Assembly (NCBI RefSeq): GCF_003002815.1
Contig: NZ_PVTF01000001.1
Location: 310,001 to 374,000, forward strand
DNA from: Umezawaea tangerina
GTDB lineage: Bacteria > Actinomycetota > Actinomycetes > Mycobacteriales > Pseudonocardiaceae
Reading direction: 5' to 3'
Length of the DNA stretch: 64,000 nucleotides
Of the stretch, positions 43,442-50,995 are shown in pieces. The notes under the pieces are model-generated. The model did no database searches. It was given only the letters and a program-made list of their open reading frames with translations, and was not told the origin of the DNA. Position 1 is the stretch's first letter. Each line of letters starts with the position of its first letter. The translations under genes and the position numbers were made by a program.

Positions 43442-44986
43442 ATGCACAAGTACGTCCAACGCGGCTTGCTCGCCGCGGTCCTGTCCGGCGGGTTCGTCCT
43501 GCTGGGGCAGACGATGGCGAGCGCCGACACGTCCCACACCGGACCGCTCGGCCTCGGCGGCGTCGTCAACACCGTGACGTCCTCCATCGCGGGCGACGGC
43601 GGTGACTCGGGCGACGGCGGCAACGCCTCCAGCTCGAACAGCGCCACCTCGGGTGGCTCCGGCAACTCGGGGAACTCCGGTTCCACCGGCGGCAACTCGG
43701 CCTACGGGCTGTGCGTGCTGGCGGAGTGCAACACCACCGTCGGTTCCGGCGACTCGGGCAACACGGGGTCGACCGGTGACACGGGCAACGCCTCCAACAA
43801 CAGCAACACCGTCGGCGGCAACTCGGGTTCCGCTGGTGACGGCGGCAACGCGGTCGGCACGGGTGGTTCTCGTGGTGACTCGTCCGCTGTCGCCGAAGGT
43901 GGCAACGGCGGTGACTCGGGCAACGGCGGCAACGCCTCCAGCTCGAACAGCGCCACCTCGGGCGGCTCCGGCGACTCCGGTGACTCGGGGTCGACCGGTG
44001 GCAACTCGGCCTACGGCCTGTGCGTGCTCGCCGAGTGCAGCACGAGCGTGAGCTCGGGCGACTCGGGCAACACGGGCGCGACCGGTGACACCGGCGACGC
44101 CTCCAACACCAGCACGACCGTTGGCGGCAACTCCGGCCCCGCGGGCGATGGCGGCAACGCCACGGCCGAGGGCACCCGGGGCCACGGCAAGTGGAACCGC
44201 GGCGACTCCGACGTGAGCGCGGTCGCGGGTAGCGGCGGCAACTCGGGTGATGGTGGGAACGCCAGCAGCTCGAACTCCGCTGTGAGCGGTGGTTCGGGTG
44301 ACTCGGGTGCCTCGGGGTCGACCGGCGGCAACAACGCCGTCGTGTTCGACCTCGGCGGCAGCCGGTGGAACCACGACGAGTCCAGCACCAAGGTGACGTC
44401 CGGCGACTCGGGCAACACCGGTGCGACCGGGGACACGGGCGACGCGACCAACCACAGCAACACGGTTGGTGGGAACTCGGGTTCGGCGGGCGATGGTGGG
44501 AACGCCATGGCTTGGGTGTCGGGTGGCCAGGAGAAGTGGGGCCACGGCGACAAGTGGGGCCACGGCGACAAGTGGGGCCACGGGGACAAGTGGGGCCACG
44601 GGGACAGCTGGAACCGTGGCGGCTCCGATGTGAGTGCGGTTGCGGGTAACGGCGGTAACTCGGGTGATGGCGGGAATGCCACCAGTTCGAACTCCGCGGG
44701 CTCAGGGGCTTCCGGGAACTCGGGTGACTCCGGGTCCACGGGGGGCAACACGGCCATCACCGGGACCCGTGGCGGCGATCACGGGTGGATGAAGTCCGGG
44801 TGGATGAAGTCCGGTTGGAAGCACCACGAGGGTGTGAAGTCGTGGACCAAGGTGACTTCGGGCGACTCGGGTGACACCGGGTGGACCGGGGACACGGGTG
44901 ACGCGACCAACCACAGCAACACGGTCGGTGGGCACTCTGGTCCGGCGGGTGACGGCGGCAACGCCAAGGCGCACGCTCGGGTGTAG
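43442..44986 (+). CDS. Secreted Gly/Ser/Asn/Asp triplet-repeat protein
   Basis: A 514-aa secreted protein. The signal peptide (RGLLAAVLSGGFVLLG to ASA) is followed by a short GPLGLGGV stretch and then four large repeats beginning near nt 43590, 43910, 44230 and 44650. Each has GNSGDGGNASSSNSA-like and SGDSGNTGATGDTGDA-like segments in which Gly falls mostly at every third residue without Pro. Between these lie variable inserts: AYGLCVLAEC with paired Cys in repeats 1 and 2, an Asn/His/Trp-rich insert in repeat 3, and WMKSG units in repeat 4. A fourfold HGDKWG-type run (44534-44605) follows repeat 3. Two RGDS motifs occur. Gly-x-x repeats of this kind can form polyglycine-II bundles. Function unknown; probably structural or adhesive. 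Confidence 0.8.
   Translation: MHKYVQRGLLAAVLSGGFVLLGQTMASADTSHTGPLGLGGVVNTVTSSIAGDGGDSGDGGNASSSNSATSGGSGNSGNSGSTGGNSAYGLCVLAECNTTVGSGDSGNTGSTGDTGNASNNSNTVGGNSGSAGDGGNAVGTGGSRGDSSAVAEGGNGGDSGNGGNASSSNSATSGGSGDSGDSGSTGGNSAYGLCVLAECSTSVSSGDSGNTGATGDTGDASNTSTTVGGNSGPAGDGGNATAEGTRGHGKWNRGDSDVSAVAGSGGNSGDGGNASSSNSAVSGGSGDSGASGSTGGNNAVVFDLGGSRWNHDESSTKVTSGDSGNTGATGDTGDATNHSNTVGGNSGSAGDGGNAMAWVSGGQEKWGHGDKWGHGDKWGHGDKWGHGDSWNRGGSDVSAVAGNGGNSGDGGNATSSNSAGSGASGNSGDSGSTGGNTAITGTRGGDHGWMKSGWMKSGWKHHEGVKSWTKVTSGDSGDTGWTGDTGDATNHSNTVGGHSGPAGDGGNAKAHARV
44534..44605 (+). repeat. 18-bp tandem repeat, four copies
   Basis: Four nearly identical 18-bp units inside the Gly-repeat gene, encoding K-W-G-H-G-D four times. 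The His and Asp at fixed spacing could bind metal. Confidence 0.85.
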
Positions 44987-45040
44987 GTGGCCATGAGGTG
45001 ATCAGGGCGGGGTCGGCTGGTGCCGGCCCCGCCTTCTTTT

Positions 45041-45205
45041 TGGGGTCAATCGGCGGGGGTCGCATCCGCCGTGGGGGGTGCGGCCGGCTTGACTTGGGGC
45101 CCCTTTTTTGGGCTTCGTCGGGCGAAAAAGGGCAGGTGGTAGAGCCTGCCCGCCGCCGCAAGTCTAAGCCCAAAAACCCCAAGTCAAGCCGGCCGCCAGC
45201 GGACG
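45041..45205. repeat. 165-bp palindromic element, copy 2
   Basis: Identical to 4649-4813 over all 165 bp, without gaps and in the same orientation. The 20-bp perfect inverted repeat lies at 45080-45099 and 45177-45196. It again sits between convergent genes. Confidence 0.9.
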
Positions 45206-45212
45206 GGCGTGC

Positions 45213-45293
45213 TCGCTTCCAGCATCGTGGGCAGGTTGCTCGTTGCCGGCATCGTGGGGCGGTTGCTTGTTGCCGGCGTGGTGGGGCGGTTGG
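45213..45293. repeat. Short tandem repeats beside the element, copy 2
   Basis: Three degenerate 27-bp units (tcg-ttgccggcatcgtggggcggttgc type). They resemble the 30-33-bp units after copy 1 but have diverged in length and sequence, whereas the 165-bp element itself has not. Confidence 0.75.
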
Positions 45294-45307
45294 GTTTTTC
45301 TCGTTTT

Positions 45308-46282
45308 CTAGTCGGTTTTCAACAGCAGCTTTCCGAAGACGTCGCCGCCGTTTTCCAGGGCTTGGTGTGCGGCGGCGGCTTCGCGCATCGGCACCACGTC
45401 GTGCACGATCGGTTTCACCTGGCCGGAGGCGATCAGTGGCCAGAGGCCCTGGCGCACGGCTGCGACGATCTCCCCCTTGCTGCCGGGTCCTTCGACCGGC
45501 CTGCTGCGCAGGCGGGTGCCGGAGACGGTGCCAAGTTTGGCCATGAGCTTGCCGAGGTTCAGTTCGGCGGACACGCCGCCCTGGAGGCCGATGACCACGA
45601 GCCTGCCGTTGAGGTTCAAGACGTCGATGTTGCGGTCCAGGTACTTCGCGCCCATGTTGTCCAGCACGACGTCGGCGGCCTTCACCTCGGTGACGAAGTC
45701 CTGTTCGCGGTAGTTGACCGTGATGTCCGCGCCGAGCTCGGCGCAGCGGGTGAGGCGGTCGGCTGAGCCGGCGGTCACGGCGACGCGTGCGCCGAGCGCC
45801 TTGCCGACCTGGATGGCGTGCGTGCCGATGCCGCCCGCGCCGCCGTGCACGAGCAGCAGTTCGCCGGCGGTCAGCTTGGCGTGCATGACGACGTTGGACC
45901 ACACGGTGCAGGCCACTTCGGGCAGTGAGGCGGCGGTGACGAGGTCGACGCCGTCGGGCAGGGGGAGCAGTTGGGGGGCCGGTACGACGACCTTCTCGGC
46001 GTAGCCGCCGCCCGCGAGCAGGGCGCAGACCTCGTCGCCGACGTTCCAGCCGGTGACGCCCTCGCCGAGCGCGGTGATCGTGCCGGAGCACTCCATGCCG
46101 AGGATCTCCGAGGCGCCGGGTGGTGGTGGGTAGAAACCCTGGCGCTGCAACAGGTCCGCGCGGTTGAGCGCGCCGGCCGCGACGTCGAGGAGCACCTCGC
46201 CCGGTCCCGGTGTCGGATCGGGGACCTCGGTCCACTCGAGGACGTCGGGCCCGCCTGGTTCACGAATCGTGATCGCGTACAT
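45308..46282 (-). CDS. NAD(P)H quinone oxidoreductase (zinc-independent MDR, PIG3-like)
   Basis: A 324-aa medium-chain reductase. The catalytic domain begins MYAITIREPGGPDVLEW and continues with GALNRADLLQRQGFYPPPPG, characteristic of the PIG3/quinone oxidoreductase group. The cofactor motif is VHGGAGGIGTHAIQVGKALG, and the YREQDF segment follows. No structural zinc cysteines are present. It probably reduces quinones or enals with NADPH in the cytoplasm. A similar gene lies near bpa and the class V aminotransferase in mycobacteria. It is 57 bp from the divergent GNAT gene. Confidence 0.9.
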   Translation of the reverse strand: MYAITIREPGGPDVLEWTEVPDPTPGPGEVLLDVAAGALNRADLLQRQGFYPPPPGASEILGMECSGTITALGEGVTGWNVGDEVCALLAGGGYAEKVVVPAPQLLPLPDGVDLVTAASLPEVACTVWSNVVMHAKLTAGELLLVHGGAGGIGTHAIQVGKALGARVAVTAGSADRLTRCAELGADITVNYREQDFVTEVKAADVVLDNMGAKYLDRNIDVLNLNGRLVVIGLQGGVSAELNLGKLMAKLGTVSGTRLRSRPVEGPGSKGEIVAAVRQGLWPLIASGQVKPIVHDVVPMREAAAAHQALENGGDVFGKLLLKTD

Positions 46283-46339
46283 GGTGCCGACGGTAATCCG
46301 GTCGCGCCGCGGACGTCGGGTCCGGGAGCATCACGACGC

Positions 46340-46987
46340 ATGGATCCGTGGCCCTTCCGACACCTCGTCCTCCGCACACCCCGGCTCGAGCTGCGCCCGG
46401 ACGACGACGAGGGCCTCCTCGAGCTCGTCGAGGAGGCGCACCACGGGATCCACCCGCCCGACCAGATGCCGTTCGGCGTCGGGTGGAGCGACACCCCGGC
46501 TGAGGACCTGGGGCGCACGATGCTCCAGCACCACTGGCGGGTGCGGGCGGAGCTGACCGCGGCCAAGTGGACCCTCAACTTCCTGGTGCGGTTCGACGGC
46601 CGGGTGATCGGCACCCAGGGGATCGGGGCGGAGGACTTCGCGGTCACCGGCGAGGTGCACACCGGGTCGTGGGTGGGGCTGCGGCACCAGGGCAAGGGCA
46701 TCGGCACCGAGATGCGCGCCGCGGTGCTGGTGTTCGCGTTCGACCACCTCGGGGCGACCAGGGCCCGGTCGTCGGCGTGGAGCGAGAACGCGAAGTCGTT
46801 GGGCGTCAGCCGCAAGCTCGGGTACGTCGACGACGGAACGCAGAGAGTCACCAGGCGCGGGCAAGCGAGTGATGACGTCCGGTTGCTGCTCACTCACGAT
46901 CGGTTCATCAGGCCTGCTTGGACCCTTGAGGTGGCCGGTTCGTCCGGGTGCCTGGGCCTGCTCACGCAGGGCGAACCCGCCGAGTGA
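46340..46987 (+). CDS. GNAT-family N-acetyltransferase (RimJ/RimL type)
   Basis: A 215-aa acetyltransferase of the type 3 GNAT group. The N-terminal LVLRTPRLELRPDDDEGL is typical, and the acetyl-CoA loop is LRHQGKGIGTEMRAAVL, followed by SAWSENAKSLGVSRKLGY. The last 30 residues after VRLLLTHDRF are less conserved. It may acetylate a protein N-terminus, an amine or an antibiotic. It starts at ATG 46340. Confidence 0.88.
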   Translation: MDPWPFRHLVLRTPRLELRPDDDEGLLELVEEAHHGIHPPDQMPFGVGWSDTPAEDLGRTMLQHHWRVRAELTAAKWTLNFLVRFDGRVIGTQGIGAEDFAVTGEVHTGSWVGLRHQGKGIGTEMRAAVLVFAFDHLGATRARSSAWSENAKSLGVSRKLGYVDDGTQRVTRRGQASDDVRLLLTHDRFIRPAWTLEVAGSSGCLGLLTQGEPAE

Positions 46988-47052
46988 CGGATTGATTTCG
47001 GACAGTCGGCGCTTGCATGGTTCTCCATCCGAACGATTGGGGAATTTCGATC

Positions 47053-48591
47053 ATGTCCGGAAGAACACGACGCGCGGGTCTGAGCGCGATCGCGGCCGCC
47101 GCCGCACTGGCGCTGATCGTCGCGCCGACCGCCCACGCAGCACCCAAGGCCGAGCCCGTCGGGCCCGCCCTGGCCACGAAGCTCGTCAAGGCCGTCTCCG
47201 CTGACGGCATCAACCGCCACCTGATCGCCCTGCAGCGGTTGGCGGACCGCAACAACGGCACCCGCGCGGTCGGCACGCCCGGCTACGACGCGAGCGTCGA
47301 GTACGTCGCGACCAAGCTGCGCGGCGCGGGCTTCGACGTGACCACACCGGAGTTCACCTACCCGGTCCAGGTCACCGACGCCGCCACGACCAAGGTCGGC
47401 GCCGCGACGTACGAGACCCTCCCGATGGAGGAGTCGCCGCAGACGCCGGTGGGCGGCATCACCGGCCCGCTCCGCGCGGTCCCCGAGGACGCCACGCCCG
47501 GTTGCGAGGCGAGCGACTTCGCGGGCCAGGACTTCACCGGCGCCATCGCCGTGATCCGCCGCGGCGCCTGCACGTTCGACATCAAGCACCGCAACGCCGC
47601 CGCCGCGGGCGCCATCGCCGTGGTCGTGGCGAACAACGTCGACGGCAAGCTGTCCGGCGTCACCCTCGGCCAGCCCGGCGTCATCCCCACCGGCGGCGTC
47701 AGCAAGGCCGACGGCACCACGCTGTTCGGCCTCGCGGGCCAGACCGCAACGGTCGACATGCGCTTCCACGAGGACATCAAGACCGCGCGCAACGTCATCG
47801 CGCAGACCAAGACGGGCCGCAAGGACAACGTCGTGATGGCGGGCTCGCACCTCGACAGCGTCGAGGCGGGCCCCGGCATCAACGACAACGGCTCCGGCTC
47901 CGCGTCGCTGCTGGAAACCGCTCTCCAGCTGGGCTCCAAGCCCAAGGTGGGCAACGCCGTCCGCTTCGCCTGGTGGGGCGCCGAGGAACTGGGGCTCGTC
48001 GGCTCCACGGAGTACGTCCGGGCGCTCACGTTCGAGCAGCAGCTCGACATCGCGCTGTACCTGAACTTCGACATGGTCGCCTCGCCCAACGCCGCCTACT
48101 TCGTCTACGACGGCGACGACTCCGACGCCACCGGCGCAGGTGCGGGCCCCTACGGCTCCGCCCAGATCGAGAAGGCGTTCGTCGACTACCTGACCACGGC
48201 GAAGAGCGTGCAGACCGAGGGCACCGACTTCACCGGCCGTTCGGACTACGGCGAGTTCATCAACGTCGGCATCCCCGCGGGTGGCCTGTTCACCGGCGCC
48301 GAGGGCATCAAGACCCCGGCGCAGGCGGCCAAGTGGGGCGGCACCGCCGGTGTCGCCTACGACAAGTGCTACCACCAGGCCTGCGACAACCTCGGCAACC
48401 TGGACCGCGTGGCGCTCGACCGCAACGGCGACGCCATCGCCTGGGTGACCGCGTCCTACGCGATCAGCACCGAGGACGTCAACGGCGTCCCGCCGCGCGT
48501 CCAGCGCGCCGCGGTCCGCGCCGCGGTCCGCGCCGCGTCGGCCAAGGGCTTCAAGGTCGCCGAGCACCACTCGCACGGCCTCACCGCGTAG
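47053..48591 (+). CDS. Secreted M28 aminopeptidase with PA domain
   Basis: A 512-aa secreted zinc aminopeptidase like the Streptomyces griseus enzyme. The signal peptide ends near AHA. A protease-associated domain is inserted at residues about 125-240. The two-zinc catalytic domain has His266 (GSHLDSV), Asp278 (GINDNGSG), the Glu311-Glu312 pair (WGAEELGLVGS), Asp340 (FDMVASP) and His441 (CYHQACD, with flanking cysteines likely paired), so the full ligand set is intact. ATG 47053 starts the signal peptide; an upstream ATG at 47017 is unlikely. It is a digestive exo-peptidase acting outside the cell. Confidence 0.94.
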   Translation: MSGRTRRAGLSAIAAAAALALIVAPTAHAAPKAEPVGPALATKLVKAVSADGINRHLIALQRLADRNNGTRAVGTPGYDASVEYVATKLRGAGFDVTTPEFTYPVQVTDAATTKVGAATYETLPMEESPQTPVGGITGPLRAVPEDATPGCEASDFAGQDFTGAIAVIRRGACTFDIKHRNAAAAGAIAVVVANNVDGKLSGVTLGQPGVIPTGGVSKADGTTLFGLAGQTATVDMRFHEDIKTARNVIAQTKTGRKDNVVMAGSHLDSVEAGPGINDNGSGSASLLETALQLGSKPKVGNAVRFAWWGAEELGLVGSTEYVRALTFEQQLDIALYLNFDMVASPNAAYFVYDGDDSDATGAGAGPYGSAQIEKAFVDYLTTAKSVQTEGTDFTGRSDYGEFINVGIPAGGLFTGAEGIKTPAQAAKWGGTAGVAYDKCYHQACDNLGNLDRVALDRNGDAIAWVTASYAISTEDVNGVPPRVQRAAVRAAVRAASAKGFKVAEHHSHGLTA

Positions 48592-48605
48592 TACCCAGCA
48601 CGGAA

Positions 48606-48639
48606 AAGGCGCGTCCGGGCACCAGCCCGGACGCGCCTT
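48606..48639. terminator. Bidirectional hairpin between M28 and YpfJ genes
   Basis: A perfect 15-bp stem (48606-48620 with 48625-48639, 4-nt loop) lies between convergent genes. Confidence 0.8.
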
Positions 48640-48659
48640 CCGCGTGTGGAGACCTGCGG

Positions 48660-49586
48660 TCAGCCCAGGTTGTTCGTGTCGAACGTCCCGCACTTCGCGG
48701 GGTCGCCGCTCTCGTAGCCGGTGCGGTACCACTTCTGCCGCTGGGCGGACGAGCCGTGGCTGAACTGGGTGGTGTCGACCTTGCCGCCGCCCAGGTTCTT
48801 CTGGATGTAGTCGTCGCCGATGCGGCTGGCGGCGTCCAGGGCGGCGTTCACGTCCTCGTCGGTCACGCCGGTGATCAGCGGCTTGCCGGACGCGGTCGGG
48901 GTGGTCGTGGCGTGGTTGGCCCAGGCGCCCGCGTAGCAGTCGGCCTGCAGCTCCAGGCGCACCGAGTCGGAGGTGGGGCCGGTGCCCTCCTTGACGCGGC
49001 TGGAGGTGCCGAGCAGGTTCTGCACGTGGTGGCCGTACTCGTGGGCGAGGACGTACGCCTCGACGAACGGGCCGCCGGTCGCGCCGAACGTGGTCTTCAG
49101 CTCCTGGAAGAACGCCAGGTCGATGTACACCTCGGAGTCGGCCGGGCAGTAGAACGGGCCCGCGGCGGAGGTGGCGCTGCCGCAGCCGGTGTTCACGCCG
49201 CCCTGGAAGAAGTTCGTCTTGACCGCTTTGTAGGTGTTGCCGGAGCGGGCGAACTGGTCGCTCCAGTAGGCCTGGATCGAGTTGATGAACGCGACGGCCC
49301 GGCAGTCGTCCTCGCGGTTCGCGTCCGCGCCGGTCTTGCACTTGTCGCGCAATGCCGACGAGTCGACCTGCTGGTTCTGCCCGACGTCGCCGAAACCGCT
49401 GGGGATCTGGATGCCCCCGCCGCCACCGCCGGCGAACTGGGACAGCAGGAAGTAGATGATCAGCCCGACCACGCTGAGCCCGCCGCCACCGACCGCGACC
49501 CGACCACCGATGCCCCCGCCGCCACCGCCACCGCGCTGGTCGTCGATCTGGGAAGTGTCGAGTTCGGCGTCCTCGTTGAACTGCAC
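48660..49586 (-). CDS. YpfJ/neutral zinc metallopeptidase family membrane protein
   Basis: A 308-aa protein of the putative neutral zinc metallopeptidase family. A Gly-rich N-terminus (VQFNEDAELDTSQIDDQRGG) leads into a single membrane helix (LSVVGLIIYFLLSQFAG), so the catalytic domain is outside the cell. The zinc site is AHEYGHHVQN (His182, Glu183, His186), with a further LELQADCYAGAWA motif supplying the third ligand. FYCPADSEVYIDLAFFQEL is also family-typical. GTG 49586 has GGAGG at good spacing. Its physiological substrate is unknown. Confidence 0.92.
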   Translation of the reverse strand: MQFNEDAELDTSQIDDQRGGGGGGGIGGRVAVGGGGLSVVGLIIYFLLSQFAGGGGGGIQIPSGFGDVGQNQQVDSSALRDKCKTGADANREDDCRAVAFINSIQAYWSDQFARSGNTYKAVKTNFFQGGVNTGCGSATSAAGPFYCPADSEVYIDLAFFQELKTTFGATGGPFVEAYVLAHEYGHHVQNLLGTSSRVKEGTGPTSDSVRLELQADCYAGAWANHATTTPTASGKPLITGVTDEDVNAALDAASRIGDDYIQKNLGGGKVDTTQFSHGSSAQRQKWYRTGYESGDPAKCGTFDTNNLG

Positions 49587-50121
49587 CGTATGTCCTCCCG
49601 CCAGGGCCCGTAGCGGCTCACGATAGCCCGGCGCGCACGCCTGGGCGCGGCGCCCGACGTCGGGGCACCGCACCCAGGTGTTCAAACGTGGAAGTCGACG
49701 ATCGCCGTCGTCGCGAGGTTGGCGTGGAGGTCGACCGGTCCGCCCCTGAGAGTGGACCGACGTCGAGCTCAACAGCGTCGATGTGCGCGGATGACACCGG
49801 TGGCGCCTGCGCACCCGATACCCGGCGGTCTGCCGCTCGCATTCGCGACCGGATCGAAGGATCAGGTCCGATCGCGGGGATGCGGCCGACGACGAACATC
49901 AGTGCGAAGAGTTACCTGCACGGCACCACCTGACCCCTTCCGGGTGCGCCATCGGAAATTGTTTTCCGGTTTCTCCGGTGGCCTGTCCCTGCATCGACTA
50001 TGCGCTTGATCAGCGCGAACCACAACCGTTCGGCACGTCCCTGAAGTGGTGAAATGTTCCATCCACCGGAAGGGTGCACGGAGAGCGCGCAATGGTCGCG
50101 GAGAGCGAACGGTTTAGGAGA
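49587..50121. other. Intergenic region without recognised features
   Basis: A 535-bp gap. The part from about 49930 to 50110 is less GC-rich. Short open frames occur on both strands, but none has convincing codon use together with a ribosome binding site, and I see no RNA gene or strong hairpin. Confidence 0.5.
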
Positions 50122-50862
50122 TCACACCCAGGAAAAGGTCCAGGCGATCTTTTCCTGGATCTGCTTTCCGTACCCAACGAGCGAATCCGAATGCTTTTCC
50201 ACGTTGTTCGGGCAGAACACCCAGTGCTCGGCCGCCACGTGCACCGCGTGCTCGTCGGCGACCGGCGGCGCGGCGGCGGCGAGGTTCATGCCGAACTCGC
50301 CGACCCGCACGACCCGGACGCCGAACCGCTCCTCCCACGACCGCAGGAACGCCGACAGCGGCACGGTGTCGGCGTGGCTCGCCGCGCCCTCCCAGCCCAT
50401 GGCGGTCGGTGCGTCCGCGCTGCGGTCGACCGGCACCAGCGCCAGCCGCGGCCCGTCGGCCTCCAGGATCCCGGCGTACCAGTCCGCGACCGCGTCCGGG
50501 TCCCGCTCGGGCTCACCGGCCGCCGTCAGACCGGGGCAGTGCTCGCCGAACGGCGCCAGCAGGTCGAAGTCCTCGGCCCGCTCCACCCAGTCGTCCCAGG
50601 TGTCGGTCATGAACTCGTCCGGGTCGTGCTGGTCGACGTACCCGGTGTCCTCGGGCGTGCCGCTGCGGGTCCACCAGGGCGCGTCCTGGACGACCAGGAC
50701 CGGCCAGAGGCCGGAGGACTCGTGCTTGTTGCGCAGCAGCGCCCACAGGCCGGTGGGGGTGGCGTCGTCGGAGAGCCAGAACGCCGGTTCACCGCCGACC
50801 TCGACGATCCGCCCCGGCGGGAGGGCGGCGGTGAGCGCGTCGAGTCGGTCCTGGAGGTCCAC
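50122..50862 (-). CDS. DUF4253-domain protein
   Basis: A 246-aa cytoplasmic protein. The C-terminal third carries the DUF4253 pattern: RVVRVGEFGMNLAAAAPP, then HAVHVAAEHWVFCPNNVEKH. The N-terminal part (LPPGRIVEVGGEPAFWLSDD) is common in such proteins. The domain occurs in actinobacteria next to immunity- or SMI1-like proteins, but no toxin is visible here. The last 40 codons are less GC-biased. GTG 50862 has TAGGAG just upstream. Function unknown. Confidence 0.78.
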   Translation of the reverse strand: MDLQDRLDALTAALPPGRIVEVGGEPAFWLSDDATPTGLWALLRNKHESSGLWPVLVVQDAPWWTRSGTPEDTGYVDQHDPDEFMTDTWDDWVERAEDFDLLAPFGEHCPGLTAAGEPERDPDAVADWYAGILEADGPRLALVPVDRSADAPTAMGWEGAASHADTVPLSAFLRSWEERFGVRVVRVGEFGMNLAAAAPPVADEHAVHVAAEHWVFCPNNVEKHSDSLVGYGKQIQEKIAWTFSWV

Positions 50863-50995
50863 GGTGCTCCTAGCGGTGGCGGTCGGGGCGGCGGGACCAC
50901 CTTGCCAACAGGCTCCGCGCGGCACGTCCAGGGGGCCCCGAACACACCCGTGGGGCGGCGGGCCGAAGCCCACCGCCCCACGGGGTCGCAGCTCG

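Larger units (their letters stand above)
44987..45307. other. Convergent intergenic region with second element copy
   Basis: A 321-bp gap between the Gly-repeat gene and the quinone oxidoreductase. It contains the second 165-bp element (45041-45205) and three 27-bp tandem repeats (45213-45293). A short hairpin (ggggtcggctggtgccggcccc, about 45009-45031) followed by a T-rich run precedes the element and may terminate the Gly-repeat gene. No gene is visible. Confidence 0.65.

Noticed and set aside
43436-44599. Long minus-strand frame opposite the Gly-repeat gene
   Set aside because: The repeats keep all frames open; the antisense product is a monotonous Val/Ala/Arg repeat without signal or start, while the plus strand has a signal peptide and ribosome binding site.
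44534-44605. 18-bp repeats as a CRISPR array
   Set aside because: Units are directly adjacent, in frame inside a gene, have no unique spacers and no cas genes nearby. No CRISPR array is seen in the window.
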